Assembly: GCA_031277045.1 (NCBI GenBank)
Contig: JAISLX010000053.1
Span: 1 to 22,612 of the forward strand
Direction: 5' to 3'
Length of the DNA stretch: 22,612 nucleotides
DNA from: Treponema sp.
GTDB lineage: Bacteria; Spirochaetota; Spirochaetia; Treponematales; Breznakiellaceae
Shown here: positions 8,233 to 14,267 of the stretch, piece after piece
Numbering within the stretch: the first letter of the stretch is position 1
Layout: the number at the start of each line of letters is the position of its first letter
Translations under genes and position numbers: made by a program
The notes under the pieces: generated by a model
The model's input: the letters and a program-made list of their open reading frames with translations, nothing else
Told to the model about the DNA's origin: nothing
Databases searched by the model: none

Positions 8233-8961
8233 ATGGCGCGTTACGAAAAGCCGGATGCATGGTCCCTGCGGGCTCAAAAAGAGGGATACCCCGCCCGCTC
8301 AGTCTATAAACTCAAGGAAATGGACGAAAAATTCCGCCTAATCCCCCCCCGTGGCCGGGAAAGAATACCCGGAAAAACGCCGGCGGGAAACCCGGAGGAA
8401 ACGTTACAAGGAGCGCCTGAGAGGGCATCCACGGGGCGGGGCTTCCGCGTCCTTGACCTGGGGGCCGCCCCGGGAAGCTGGAGCCTCTACACCCTGCGCA
8501 GACTTGCCGGCGCGGGCTTTCTTGCCGCCGCGGACCTTTCCCCCCTTTCCAGACGCTATGACCAGGGCCTTTTTGACGGCGAAAACTTTTTTTTCGTCCG
8601 GGGCGACATCACCGCGCCGGAAATCCGTAAAACCCTGCTGGAACAGGGCCCCTACCGGCTTGTGATCTGCGACGCCGCCCCCCCCACCACCGGCAGCCGC
8701 CAGGTGGACACCCTGCGCTCCCTGGAACTGGCGGAAACGGCCCTGGGCTACGCGGAAGAAGCCCTGGAAAGCGGAGGCAATCTCGTGGTCAAAATATTCC
8801 AGGGCGGAGACGCCGCCGCGCTTCTTACCGCAATCCGGGGCCTTTTTGACTCAGGCCGCGCCTTCAAACCCGCCGCCTGCCGCCGTGAATCGTTTGAAGT
8901 CTACTATCTGGGCCTGGGACGGAAGCGGGTCCCCGGCGCCCCGCGGGCGGAGACCAGCTAA
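8233..8961 (+). CDS. rlmE: 23S rRNA 2'-O-methyltransferase RlmE/FtsJ
   Basis: A 242-residue FtsJ-family methyltransferase, expected to methylate the 2'-OH of U2552 in the 23S rRNA A-loop at a late step of 50S assembly. The Lys-Asp-Lys-Glu tetrad is intact: Lys26 (ARSVYKL), Asp147 (VICDAAPP), Lys187 (NLVVKIF) and Glu222 (FEVYYLG). The SAM loop is LDLGAAPGSW (74-83). Compared with E. coli the segment between the first helix and the SAM loop (about 40-70) holds some 30 extra residues rich in Pro, Gly and Glu. No Shine-Dalgarno is visible before the ATG. The stop TAA is followed directly by the 21-bp tandem array, which stays open in the same frame. Confidence 0.93.
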   Translation: MARYEKPDAWSLRAQKEGYPARSVYKLKEMDEKFRLIPPRGRERIPGKTPAGNPEETLQGAPERASTGRGFRVLDLGAAPGSWSLYTLRRLAGAGFLAAADLSPLSRRYDQGLFDGENFFFVRGDITAPEIRKTLLEQGPYRLVICDAAPPTTGSRQVDTLRSLELAETALGYAEEALESGGNLVVKIFQGGDAAALLTAIRGLFDSGRAFKPAACRRESFEVYYLGLGRKRVPGAPRAETS

Positions 8962-8965
8962 ACCG

Positions 8966-9578
8966 AGCCGCGTCCTGCCTCAGCTAAATCGCGTCCTGCC
9001 TTGGCTAAATCGCGTTCTGCCTTAGCCAAGCCGCGTCCTGCCTTGGCTAAATCGCGCCCTGCCTTGGCTAATCCGCGTCCTGCCTTGGCTAAATCGCGTT
9101 CTGCCTTGGCTAATCCGCGTTCTGCCTTGGCTAAATCGCGTTCTGCCTTGGCTAAATCGCGTTCTGCCTTGGCCAAGCCGCGTCCTGCCTTGGCTAAATC
9201 GCGTTCTGCCTTAGCTAAATCGCGCCCTGCCTTAGTTAAGCCGCGCCCTGCCTTGGCTAATCCGCGTCCTGCCTTGGCTAAATCGCGTCCTGCCTTAGCC
9301 AAGCCGCGTTCTGCCTTGGCCAAGCCGCGTTCTGCCTTGGCCAAGCCGCGTTCTGCCTTAGCCAAGCCGCGTTCTGCCTTAGCCAAGCCGCGCTCTGCCT
9401 TATCAAGCCGCGTTCTGCCTTGGCCAAGCCGCGTTCTGCCTTGGCCAAGCCGCGCTCTGCCTTAGCCAAGCCGCGCTCTGCCTTAACTAAGCCGCGTCCT
9501 GCCTTAGCCAAGCCGCGCCCTGCCTTATCAAGTTATATTCCGCCCTGGCTAATCCGCGCTCTGCGCTAATACACCGCG
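8966..9578. repeat. 21-bp tandem repeat array, 28 units plus degenerate ends
   Basis: A head-to-tail array of 28 units with the form GCCTTGGCTAAATCGCGTTCT runs from 8977 to 9562, with a half unit before it and a degraded one (9563-9578) after it. All units are 21 bp except those at 9397 and 9522, which are 20 bp. Variation is structured. The middle is mostly one of three linked forms: CTAAATCGCG (9 units), CCAAGCCGCG (11 units) and CTAATCCGCG (4 units). The first and third dominate up to 9291 and the second dominates from 9292 on. The last four bases vary among TTCT, TCCT, CCCT and CTCT. Units of the form CTTGGCCAAG are perfect 10-bp palindromes. No ATG occurs on either strand inside the array, so it is not treated as a gene. 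It fills the whole space between two convergent genes. Confidence 0.95.
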
Positions 9579-10396
9579 AACGGGATGATTGCCGTAATAT
9601 CTATCCTGAAATGGGCGGACACGAGCCAGCGGCCGGAATTGATGCCGAAAACCGGAAAGGCCGCCAGGGCGATAAAGCCTTTTACCTCTTTGGGGCGGTT
9701 TCGCTCGCCGCCCTGAAGCGCGGAGCGCACGGCGGCCCGCGCGGCGTCTTCCAGGGCCTGCCGCCGGTAATTCAGCCAGACGCGGGATCCCGCCCCGGCG
9801 TTATCCGCCGCGTCCTGGGCGCCGGGACCGGTCTCCGGGGCGCCGGCTTCCTGAGGGAGCGGCGTCCCCCAGGGGCCCCTGCCCTGGGCTTTTACGCTGA
9901 GCAGTCTGCCGGACCGCCACATGGCTGCCCGGCGCTTTTGATTTTCGTCCAGGCGGTAATCTGCCCACAGGCAGAACTGCTGGTCCCGTATTTCGCCGTC
10001 GGTAACGTGGAGATTCTGGTCGCCCCAGGGGATAAGCCCTAAAGGGCTTAAGCTAAAGTTTTCCTCAATGCCCCGGGCCTTTTCCCCGACATCGTACTGG
10101 AAGGACCAGCCGTAGATCATGGCGCTAAAGGCCGCGGCCGCTTCCTCAAGCGCCCGCCTGCGCAGGGTCTCCGGTTGAAGGGGGTACTCCGGGTCGATAA
10201 AACCGCCGTAGATGGGCTCCGTATCAATCCGCAGTTCTCCCCGCAGTACCTCGATGTCGCGGCCGGGATAAAAATTCTCCGCCCGGACCGGATACCCCGG
10301 CAGCGGGATAAGAAGCGCGGCGAATATCAGAGCGGACAGGCCGGGGAAACGGCAGCGGAAGTGGCGGAAAAACCTGCGGCCGCGCGTGTAACGCAT
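9566..10396 (-). CDS. Exported protein of unknown function
   Basis: A 276-residue protein I do not recognise. A basic start (MRYTRGRRFFRHFRCRFPG) leads into a hydrophobic core, LSALIFAALLIPLPG, and a probable signal peptidase I site near VRAEN, so export to the periplasm is likely. The mature part is soluble-looking, with a Gly/Pro/Ala-rich interruption around residues 185-207, and it ends in a hydrophobic, apparently beta-forming stretch (WLVSAHFRIDITAIIPFAVY). The ATG at 10394-10396 was chosen because it begins the signal peptide; AGGA lies only 2 nt before it. It starts 47 bp after the rhomboid stop on the same strand and is probably the last gene of that operon. Its stop codon lies inside the final degraded unit of the tandem array. 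Confidence 0.75.
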   Translation of the reverse strand: MRYTRGRRFFRHFRCRFPGLSALIFAALLIPLPGYPVRAENFYPGRDIEVLRGELRIDTEPIYGGFIDPEYPLQPETLRRRALEEAAAAFSAMIYGWSFQYDVGEKARGIEENFSLSPLGLIPWGDQNLHVTDGEIRDQQFCLWADYRLDENQKRRAAMWRSGRLLSVKAQGRGPWGTPLPQEAGAPETGPGAQDAADNAGAGSRVWLNYRRQALEDAARAAVRSALQGGERNRPKEVKGFIALAAFPVFGINSGRWLVSAHFRIDITAIIPFAVY

Positions 10397-10443
10397 AGTC
10401 CTAGTATCGGCACAAGCGGGGAGGTCCTGGGCCGTCCGCGCCG

Positions 10444-11070
10444 TTAACGCCGCCAGGCCTGGACGGGGTTGATCCCCAGGCGGAGGAGGAAGTAGAGCCA
10501 GGCAAAGCCAAAGCCCGCCAGGTGGGTAACATGGGCTACGTTGCCTGCCCTGCCTGTGATCATGGAGAACAGTTCCAGGGCGGTAAAACCCAGGACCATG
10601 ACGGGGGCCCGCAGGGGAAGGAGGCCCCACAGGTAGATAACGGAGCGGGGGTAATACACTGCGTAGGCAAGCTGCACCGCGAAGATGGCCCCGGACGCGC
10701 CCATGAGCCTGATATAATACGCGCCGGTAAAAAAATAGACCACGAACGAGAAGAAGCCCGCGAGAACGCCGGACACGAGGTAGAACAGCAGAAATTCCCT
10801 GCTGCCCATGTGCCGTTCTACCTGGATTCCGAAGACAAAGAGGGCGAACATGTTAAAAAATATGTGGCTAAAGCCGTCGTGGAGGAACATGTAGGTTAGG
10901 AATGTCCACAGCCAGCGCCGGGTTACTATCTGCGCGGGGATCATCGAAAACAGGATGTCGATCCATGTTCCAAAGACTTGCCGTACCAGAAAGATGACGA
11001 GGTTGATGCCTACAAGCCAGAGGGCTACGCCATCGTAGCGGTAGCGAAAGGAACGGCGCGGAAGATTCAT
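10444..11070 (-). CDS. Rhomboid family intramembrane serine protease
   Basis: A 208-residue polytopic membrane protein of the six-helix rhomboid type, which cleaves transmembrane helices of other proteins. The catalytic serine is Ser126 in GASG (124-127) and the partner histidine is His183 in HVTHLAGF. The helix-2 residues His64, His69 and Asn73 (HDGFSHIFFN) of the oxyanion region are also present, so activity is expected. The start ATG overlaps the stop of the 29-codon upstream ORF (ATGA), which indicates coupled translation. The natural substrate is unknown; the exported protein encoded just downstream is an obvious candidate to consider, though this is only inference from position. Confidence 0.93.
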   Translation of the reverse strand: MNLPRRSFRYRYDGVALWLVGINLVIFLVRQVFGTWIDILFSMIPAQIVTRRWLWTFLTYMFLHDGFSHIFFNMFALFVFGIQVERHMGSREFLLFYLVSGVLAGFFSFVVYFFTGAYYIRLMGASGAIFAVQLAYAVYYPRSVIYLWGLLPLRAPVMVLGFTALELFSMITGRAGNVAHVTHLAGFGFAWLYFLLRLGINPVQAWRR

Positions 11071-11156
11071 GCCGCCGCCGCCTGTGGTTTTTTTGATCCT
11101 TCCCGCGTCATTTCCCGGTTCCGGGCCGCCGCGTCAACGTATTCGGAGAACCGCAT
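11067..11156 (-). CDS. Small ORF, 29 residues, coupled to rhomboid gene
   Basis: This short frame begins at ATG 11154-11156 behind a reasonable Shine-Dalgarno (AGAGGT, 4 nt before the start) and starts 10 bp after the dihydrouridine synthase stop. It encodes MRFSEYVDAAARNREM and a lysine- and alanine-rich tail, and its TGA overlaps the rhomboid ATG by 4 bp. The peptide is hydrophilic with no membrane segment. Good initiation signals, tight fit between two genes and the ATGA junction support translation. It could be a real microprotein or a leader that only delivers ribosomes to the rhomboid start. I recognise no homologue. Confidence 0.55.
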   Translation of the reverse strand: MRFSEYVDAAARNREMTREGSKKPQAAAA

Positions 11157-11166
11157 AGTACCTCTT

Positions 11167-12234
11167 TTACCATAACATCCCGGCTTCTTCCAGGATACGT
11201 TTAAAATCCGCGATTGTCTCTCCGCGGACAAGTCTGTTCCGCAGAGCCGCGCCGCCGGGCAGGCCGGCCCCGCCCGGGGCGCCGCAGGCTTTGGTGTAGG
11301 CGCAAAAATGCTTGCGCATCTCTACGCAGGCCCGCCGTTCCCCCAGATCCGCCGCCATGCGTTCCAGGTGCCGCAGGGCGGCGGCCATCCGTTCCGGGGG
11401 CGCGGGGGGCGTGTAGGCGGTGTCCTGGAGGAGGGCTCGTGTTTCGCCAAAGATAAAGGGGTTCCCCAGGGCCCCCCGGGCGAACATGAGCGCGGCGCAG
11501 CCGGTTTCACGGAACATCCGCCGGGCGTCTTCGGCGCGGTAGAGGTCCCCGGAACCTGCGACGGGCACGGGAAGCCGGCTGGCCAGGTCCGCGATGTGGG
11601 TCCAGTCGCTGGTCCCGCCGTAGCCCTGGGCCCTGGTCCGGGGGTGCAGGCTTACCATAGCGGCGCCAGCCTCCACGGCGGCGCGGGCGCAGTCGCGGTA
11701 ATTGACGGACTGGCTGTCCCAGCCTGACCTGAGTTTGACGCTTACCGGGACGCCCCCCAGGTGTTCGCGGCTGGCCCTGACCGCCGCTTCCACAACGCGG
11801 CCAAGCAGGGCGCTGTCCCGCGTCAGGGCAGCCCCGGCCCCGGTCCTGACTACTTTGGGTACCGGGCAGCCGGCGTTGATGTCGATGAGCGCCGGGCGCC
11901 AGGCGGTGAGCAGGGCCGCCGCCTGTCCCACCCGCTCCGGTTCCGCGCCGAAAAGCTGGACGGCGTAGACTTTCTCGTTTTCCGCCCGGCGCAGCAGAAC
12001 GCTTGCCGGCCCCGGATCGTCCGCGGGTTTACGGTCCGGGCGGCCGCGGATGATCGATTCCGCGGAGACCAGTTCCGTAAAGCACAGATCCGCCCCTTCT
12101 TCGACGCATAGTGACCGAAAAGCCCGGTCCGTATAACCGGCCACCGGGGCGAGGAACAGATTCCCCGGCAGGGAAAGCCCCCCGATGCTCAAAGGCCGGT
12201 AGAACCGGGAAGCCGCCTCTATCGCGCGGCTCAT
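11167..12234 (-). CDS. tRNA-dihydrouridine synthase (DusB-like)
   Basis: A 355-residue FMN enzyme that reduces specific uridines in tRNA to dihydrouridine. The N-terminal TIM barrel begins with LFLAPVAGYTDRAFR (27-40). The catalytic cysteine is Cys123 in the signature NAGCPVPKV (120-128), and SVKLRSGWD, HPRTRAQGY and VPVAGSGDL follow as expected for the FMN site. The C-terminal helical domain includes CVEMRKHFCAY. It is closest in look to the DusB group, but the exact target position in tRNA is not deducible. Its ATG overlaps the stop of the DUF4349 gene by 4 bp (ATGA), placing it firmly in the tatD operon. Confidence 0.93.
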   Translation of the reverse strand: MSRAIEAASRFYRPLSIGGLSLPGNLFLAPVAGYTDRAFRSLCVEEGADLCFTELVSAESIIRGRPDRKPADDPGPASVLLRRAENEKVYAVQLFGAEPERVGQAAALLTAWRPALIDINAGCPVPKVVRTGAGAALTRDSALLGRVVEAAVRASREHLGGVPVSVKLRSGWDSQSVNYRDCARAAVEAGAAMVSLHPRTRAQGYGGTSDWTHIADLASRLPVPVAGSGDLYRAEDARRMFRETGCAALMFARGALGNPFIFGETRALLQDTAYTPPAPPERMAAALRHLERMAADLGERRACVEMRKHFCAYTKACGAPGGAGLPGGAALRNRLVRGETIADFKRILEEAGMLW

Positions 12235-13253
12235 TCCCGGTTTTTGTTCGCGCCCACAAGACGCCAGACCTTTCTGACAAGGCCAATCCGCCCGAAAAGA
12301 ACCCAGAACAACAGTATGAGGATGAACAGCGCCGGTATGCCGTAGATGACGGCACCCAGCAGGATCACCAGCGCGGTTGACGCGACACCGGAAAAGGACT
12401 GAAACAGCCCGGCGATTCTGTCCGCGATTGACGGTTTGTAATACGTGGTTTCGGAAACCGGCCCCTGCAGTTCCAGGCTGATGGTCGCGTAGTCTATCAG
12501 GTGGGACAGATTTGTCAGTTGGGAGCCGTACCAGTCAATTTCCTGCTGAAGTTCCGCTATCCGTTTTTCAACGGTCATGATGTCTTCGATGGTTTCCGCT
12601 TTCCCCAGGTAGGCCTGGAAGGTTTTAAGCAGTTCCAGCCGCGTATTCAGCCTGCCGTCAAGGTTGTAGTAGTTCAGCGTTGCGTCTTCCACGGTTTCCG
12701 ACTGGTAGAGGATTTTTCCAATGTTCCCAATCTCGCGCAAAACAGTGTCGTAACGGGCGCTGGGTACCTTGAGCGTGTAGTGCCGGGAGGTATCGTTTAC
12801 CGAGGAATCGCTGGCGTAACCCCGGCAGCGTTCCAGCGCGGCCTCTACAAGGGCGGCGGCTTCTTCCAGGCTGTCTACCTTTGTCCGGATTCTGGCGCTT
12901 TTGATAAGTTTCCGGCTTTGTTCCGGCGCGGGAATTTCCCCGGCGGCGGGAACCGCCTGATCCTGAAGCGTTTCGCCGGCCGGGCTGCCCGTGTTTCTAA
13001 AAGTCCGGGAAACCTGCGCCCCGGCGGAACTTTCATTGTTAGAAAAGCCCGTGTCCGCCGATTCGGCGCTGTAGGCGGCTTTGGCCGCGAAACCCGGCGA
13101 TCCGCGGACTGCCGGCGCGGGGGCCGCGGACGGCTTGCCGCCGCAGCCGCAAAGGGCCAGAGCGAGGAACAGCGGGGCGAAAACCGGAATTTTCGGCGGG
13201 CCGCCCGCCGCGCGCGGGGCCGGAGGGAGGCTTCCCTCTTTATGAATCGCCAT
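12231..13253 (-). CDS. DUF4349 family lipoprotein with C-terminal membrane helix
   Basis: A 340-residue envelope protein. The N-terminus carries a hydrophobic core (VFAPLFLALAL) and then LCGC, so Cys37 fits a spirochaetal lipobox. A disordered Ala/Ser/Pro-rich segment follows to about residue 110. The DUF4349 domain begins with RKLIKSARIRTKVDSLEEAA and includes paired-helix stretches (VEKRIAELQQEIDWYGSQL) likely to form a coiled coil. A membrane helix near residues 300-327 (ALVILLGAVIYGIPALFILI) and a basic tail end the protein. The function of the family is unknown. The gene starts 5 bp after tatD stops and overlaps the next gene by 4 bp, so it is an internal operon member. Confidence 0.87.
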   Translation of the reverse strand: MAIHKEGSLPPAPRAAGGPPKIPVFAPLFLALALCGCGGKPSAAPAPAVRGSPGFAAKAAYSAESADTGFSNNESSAGAQVSRTFRNTGSPAGETLQDQAVPAAGEIPAPEQSRKLIKSARIRTKVDSLEEAAALVEAALERCRGYASDSSVNDTSRHYTLKVPSARYDTVLREIGNIGKILYQSETVEDATLNYYNLDGRLNTRLELLKTFQAYLGKAETIEDIMTVEKRIAELQQEIDWYGSQLTNLSHLIDYATISLELQGPVSETTYYKPSIADRIAGLFQSFSGVASTALVILLGAVIYGIPALFILILLFWVLFGRIGLVRKVWRLVGANKNRE

Positions 13254-13258
13254 AGGTT

Positions 13259-14035
13259 CTACTCCACGGGAAGGCCGAAAAACCCGCAGGCGTTGTCCCA
13301 GAGCTGGGCGGCCAGCGTTTCCTCGTCAATCTCCAGTATGTCCGCCATAAAACGGGCCGTTATGGGCAGGTATTTGGGCATGTTGCGCTTACCCCGGTGT
13401 TCCGAGGGAACCATGAAGGGGCTTTCCGATTCGATAAGGATACGGTCCAGGGGCAGAACTTTTACGGTTTCGTGGAGGTTCCGGGCGTTCCGGTAGGTCA
13501 GATTCCCGGCGAAGGAGAAATAGAGGTTCAAGTCCAGGGCCCGCCGGGCATATTCGGCGTCTTCGGAATAGCAGTGGAGTACCCCGCCCCGGGGGGGCAG
13601 CCGGTCCCGCAGAATATCCAGCACATCGTGCCCCGCGTCCCGGTTATGGATGATCACCGGCATATTGAGCTTCGTAGCCAGGTCAAGCTGGGTGATAAAC
13701 AGCTCGATCTGGGAATTTTTATCCCCAAATTTCCGGTAATAATCCAGACCTATCTCCCCTATGGCGACCACCCGGGGCAGGGCGGCCCGCTGTTCTATGG
13801 TTTGGGCCCATTCTTTTCCGGGGTTTTGCACCTCCGAGGGGCTGACCCCCACGGCATGATACACGTTGGGCGCGGATTTGAGGTTTTCGTAGATCTTCGC
13901 AAAGTCATGAAGGCTGTTGCAAATAGAAACGATCCGGGAAACGGAAGCCTGACGGGCTTCTTGAATAACTATGAGCTGCTCAATAGGGTCATCGCAAATG
14001 AGCCCTATATGGGCGTGAGTATCAAAATACTGCAT
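13259..14035 (-). CDS. tatD: TatD family metal-dependent hydrolase/DNase
   Basis: A 258-residue TIM-barrel hydrolase of the TatD group, whose members act as metal-dependent DNases or D-aminoacyl-tRNA deacylases. The metal site is largely intact: His7 and His9 (THAHIG), Glu94 (GEIGLDYY), His130 (IIHNRDA) and His154 (LHCYSED). In the last motif, where relatives have an Asp in TDxP, this protein has Glu204 (IESESPF). HRGKRN further on is typical. The start ATG lies about 44 nt downstream of the transcription start predicted from a consensus sigma70 promoter at 14086-14114, so this is the first gene of the operon. Confidence 0.92.
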   Translation of the reverse strand: MQYFDTHAHIGLICDDPIEQLIVIQEARQASVSRIVSICNSLHDFAKIYENLKSAPNVYHAVGVSPSEVQNPGKEWAQTIEQRAALPRVVAIGEIGLDYYRKFGDKNSQIELFITQLDLATKLNMPVIIHNRDAGHDVLDILRDRLPPRGGVLHCYSEDAEYARRALDLNLYFSFAGNLTYRNARNLHETVKVLPLDRILIESESPFMVPSEHRGKRNMPKYLPITARFMADILEIDEETLAAQLWDNACGFFGLPVE

Positions 14036-14085
14036 GGCTTATCCAAAAGAAATGATTTAGACGTTTTCCAAACTGGATATTCCTT

Positions 14086-14114
14086 ATTATACCCTATCTT
14101 TATATCGCTGTCAA
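14086..14114 (-). promoter_or_regulatory. Consensus sigma70 promoter for the tatD operon
   Basis: Read on the minus strand, TTGACA (14109-14114) is followed after exactly 17 bp by TATAAT (14086-14091), a perfect match to both hexamers. Transcription should start near 14079 and run into tatD and the five genes behind it. Confidence 0.9.
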
Positions 14115-14130
14115 TCGAAATTGTACTAAC

Positions 14131-14159
14131 TATTTTTGAAAAATACCGCCTATTGGCGG
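14131..14159 (-). terminator. Possible small terminator upstream of the tatD promoter
   Basis: On the minus strand a CCGCC/GGCGG hairpin (14146-14159, 4-nt loop) is followed by TATTTTT, which is itself half of a 7-bp inverted repeat (14131-14145). This could stop antisense transcription coming out of the response regulator gene before the tatD promoter. The stem is short, so the call is tentative. Confidence 0.4.
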
Positions 14160-14170
14160 GGCGGCGTCGC

Positions 14171-14192
14171 TGTCAGGCGATGACAAATGTCA
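14171..14192. promoter_or_regulatory. Overlapping TGTCA inverted repeats
   Basis: TGTCA (14171-14175), TGACA (14181-14185) and TGTCA (14188-14192) form two mutually exclusive perfect inverted repeats in the intergenic space between the divergent tatD and response regulator genes. The region lies about 75-100 bp before the regulator start and could be an operator, possibly for autoregulation. This is inference from position and symmetry only. Confidence 0.35.
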
Positions 14193-14267
14193 CTGGATTT
14201 AAGAAAGTTCTTGTGAAAAACGCGATTTTTTTCGATATTCTACGTAAATCTTTTTGTGGGAGCGTGT

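Noticed and set aside
8958..9511. Repeat-encoded proteins on both strands of the 21-bp array
   Set aside because: They exist only because the 21-bp unit lacks stops in some frames. They have no ATG and no ribosome binding site, and the unit variants change residues freely. Readthrough from the neighbours is kept as a finding, not as genes.
8966..9578. CRISPR array
   Set aside because: The units are directly adjacent with no unique spacers, and no cas genes are in the window.
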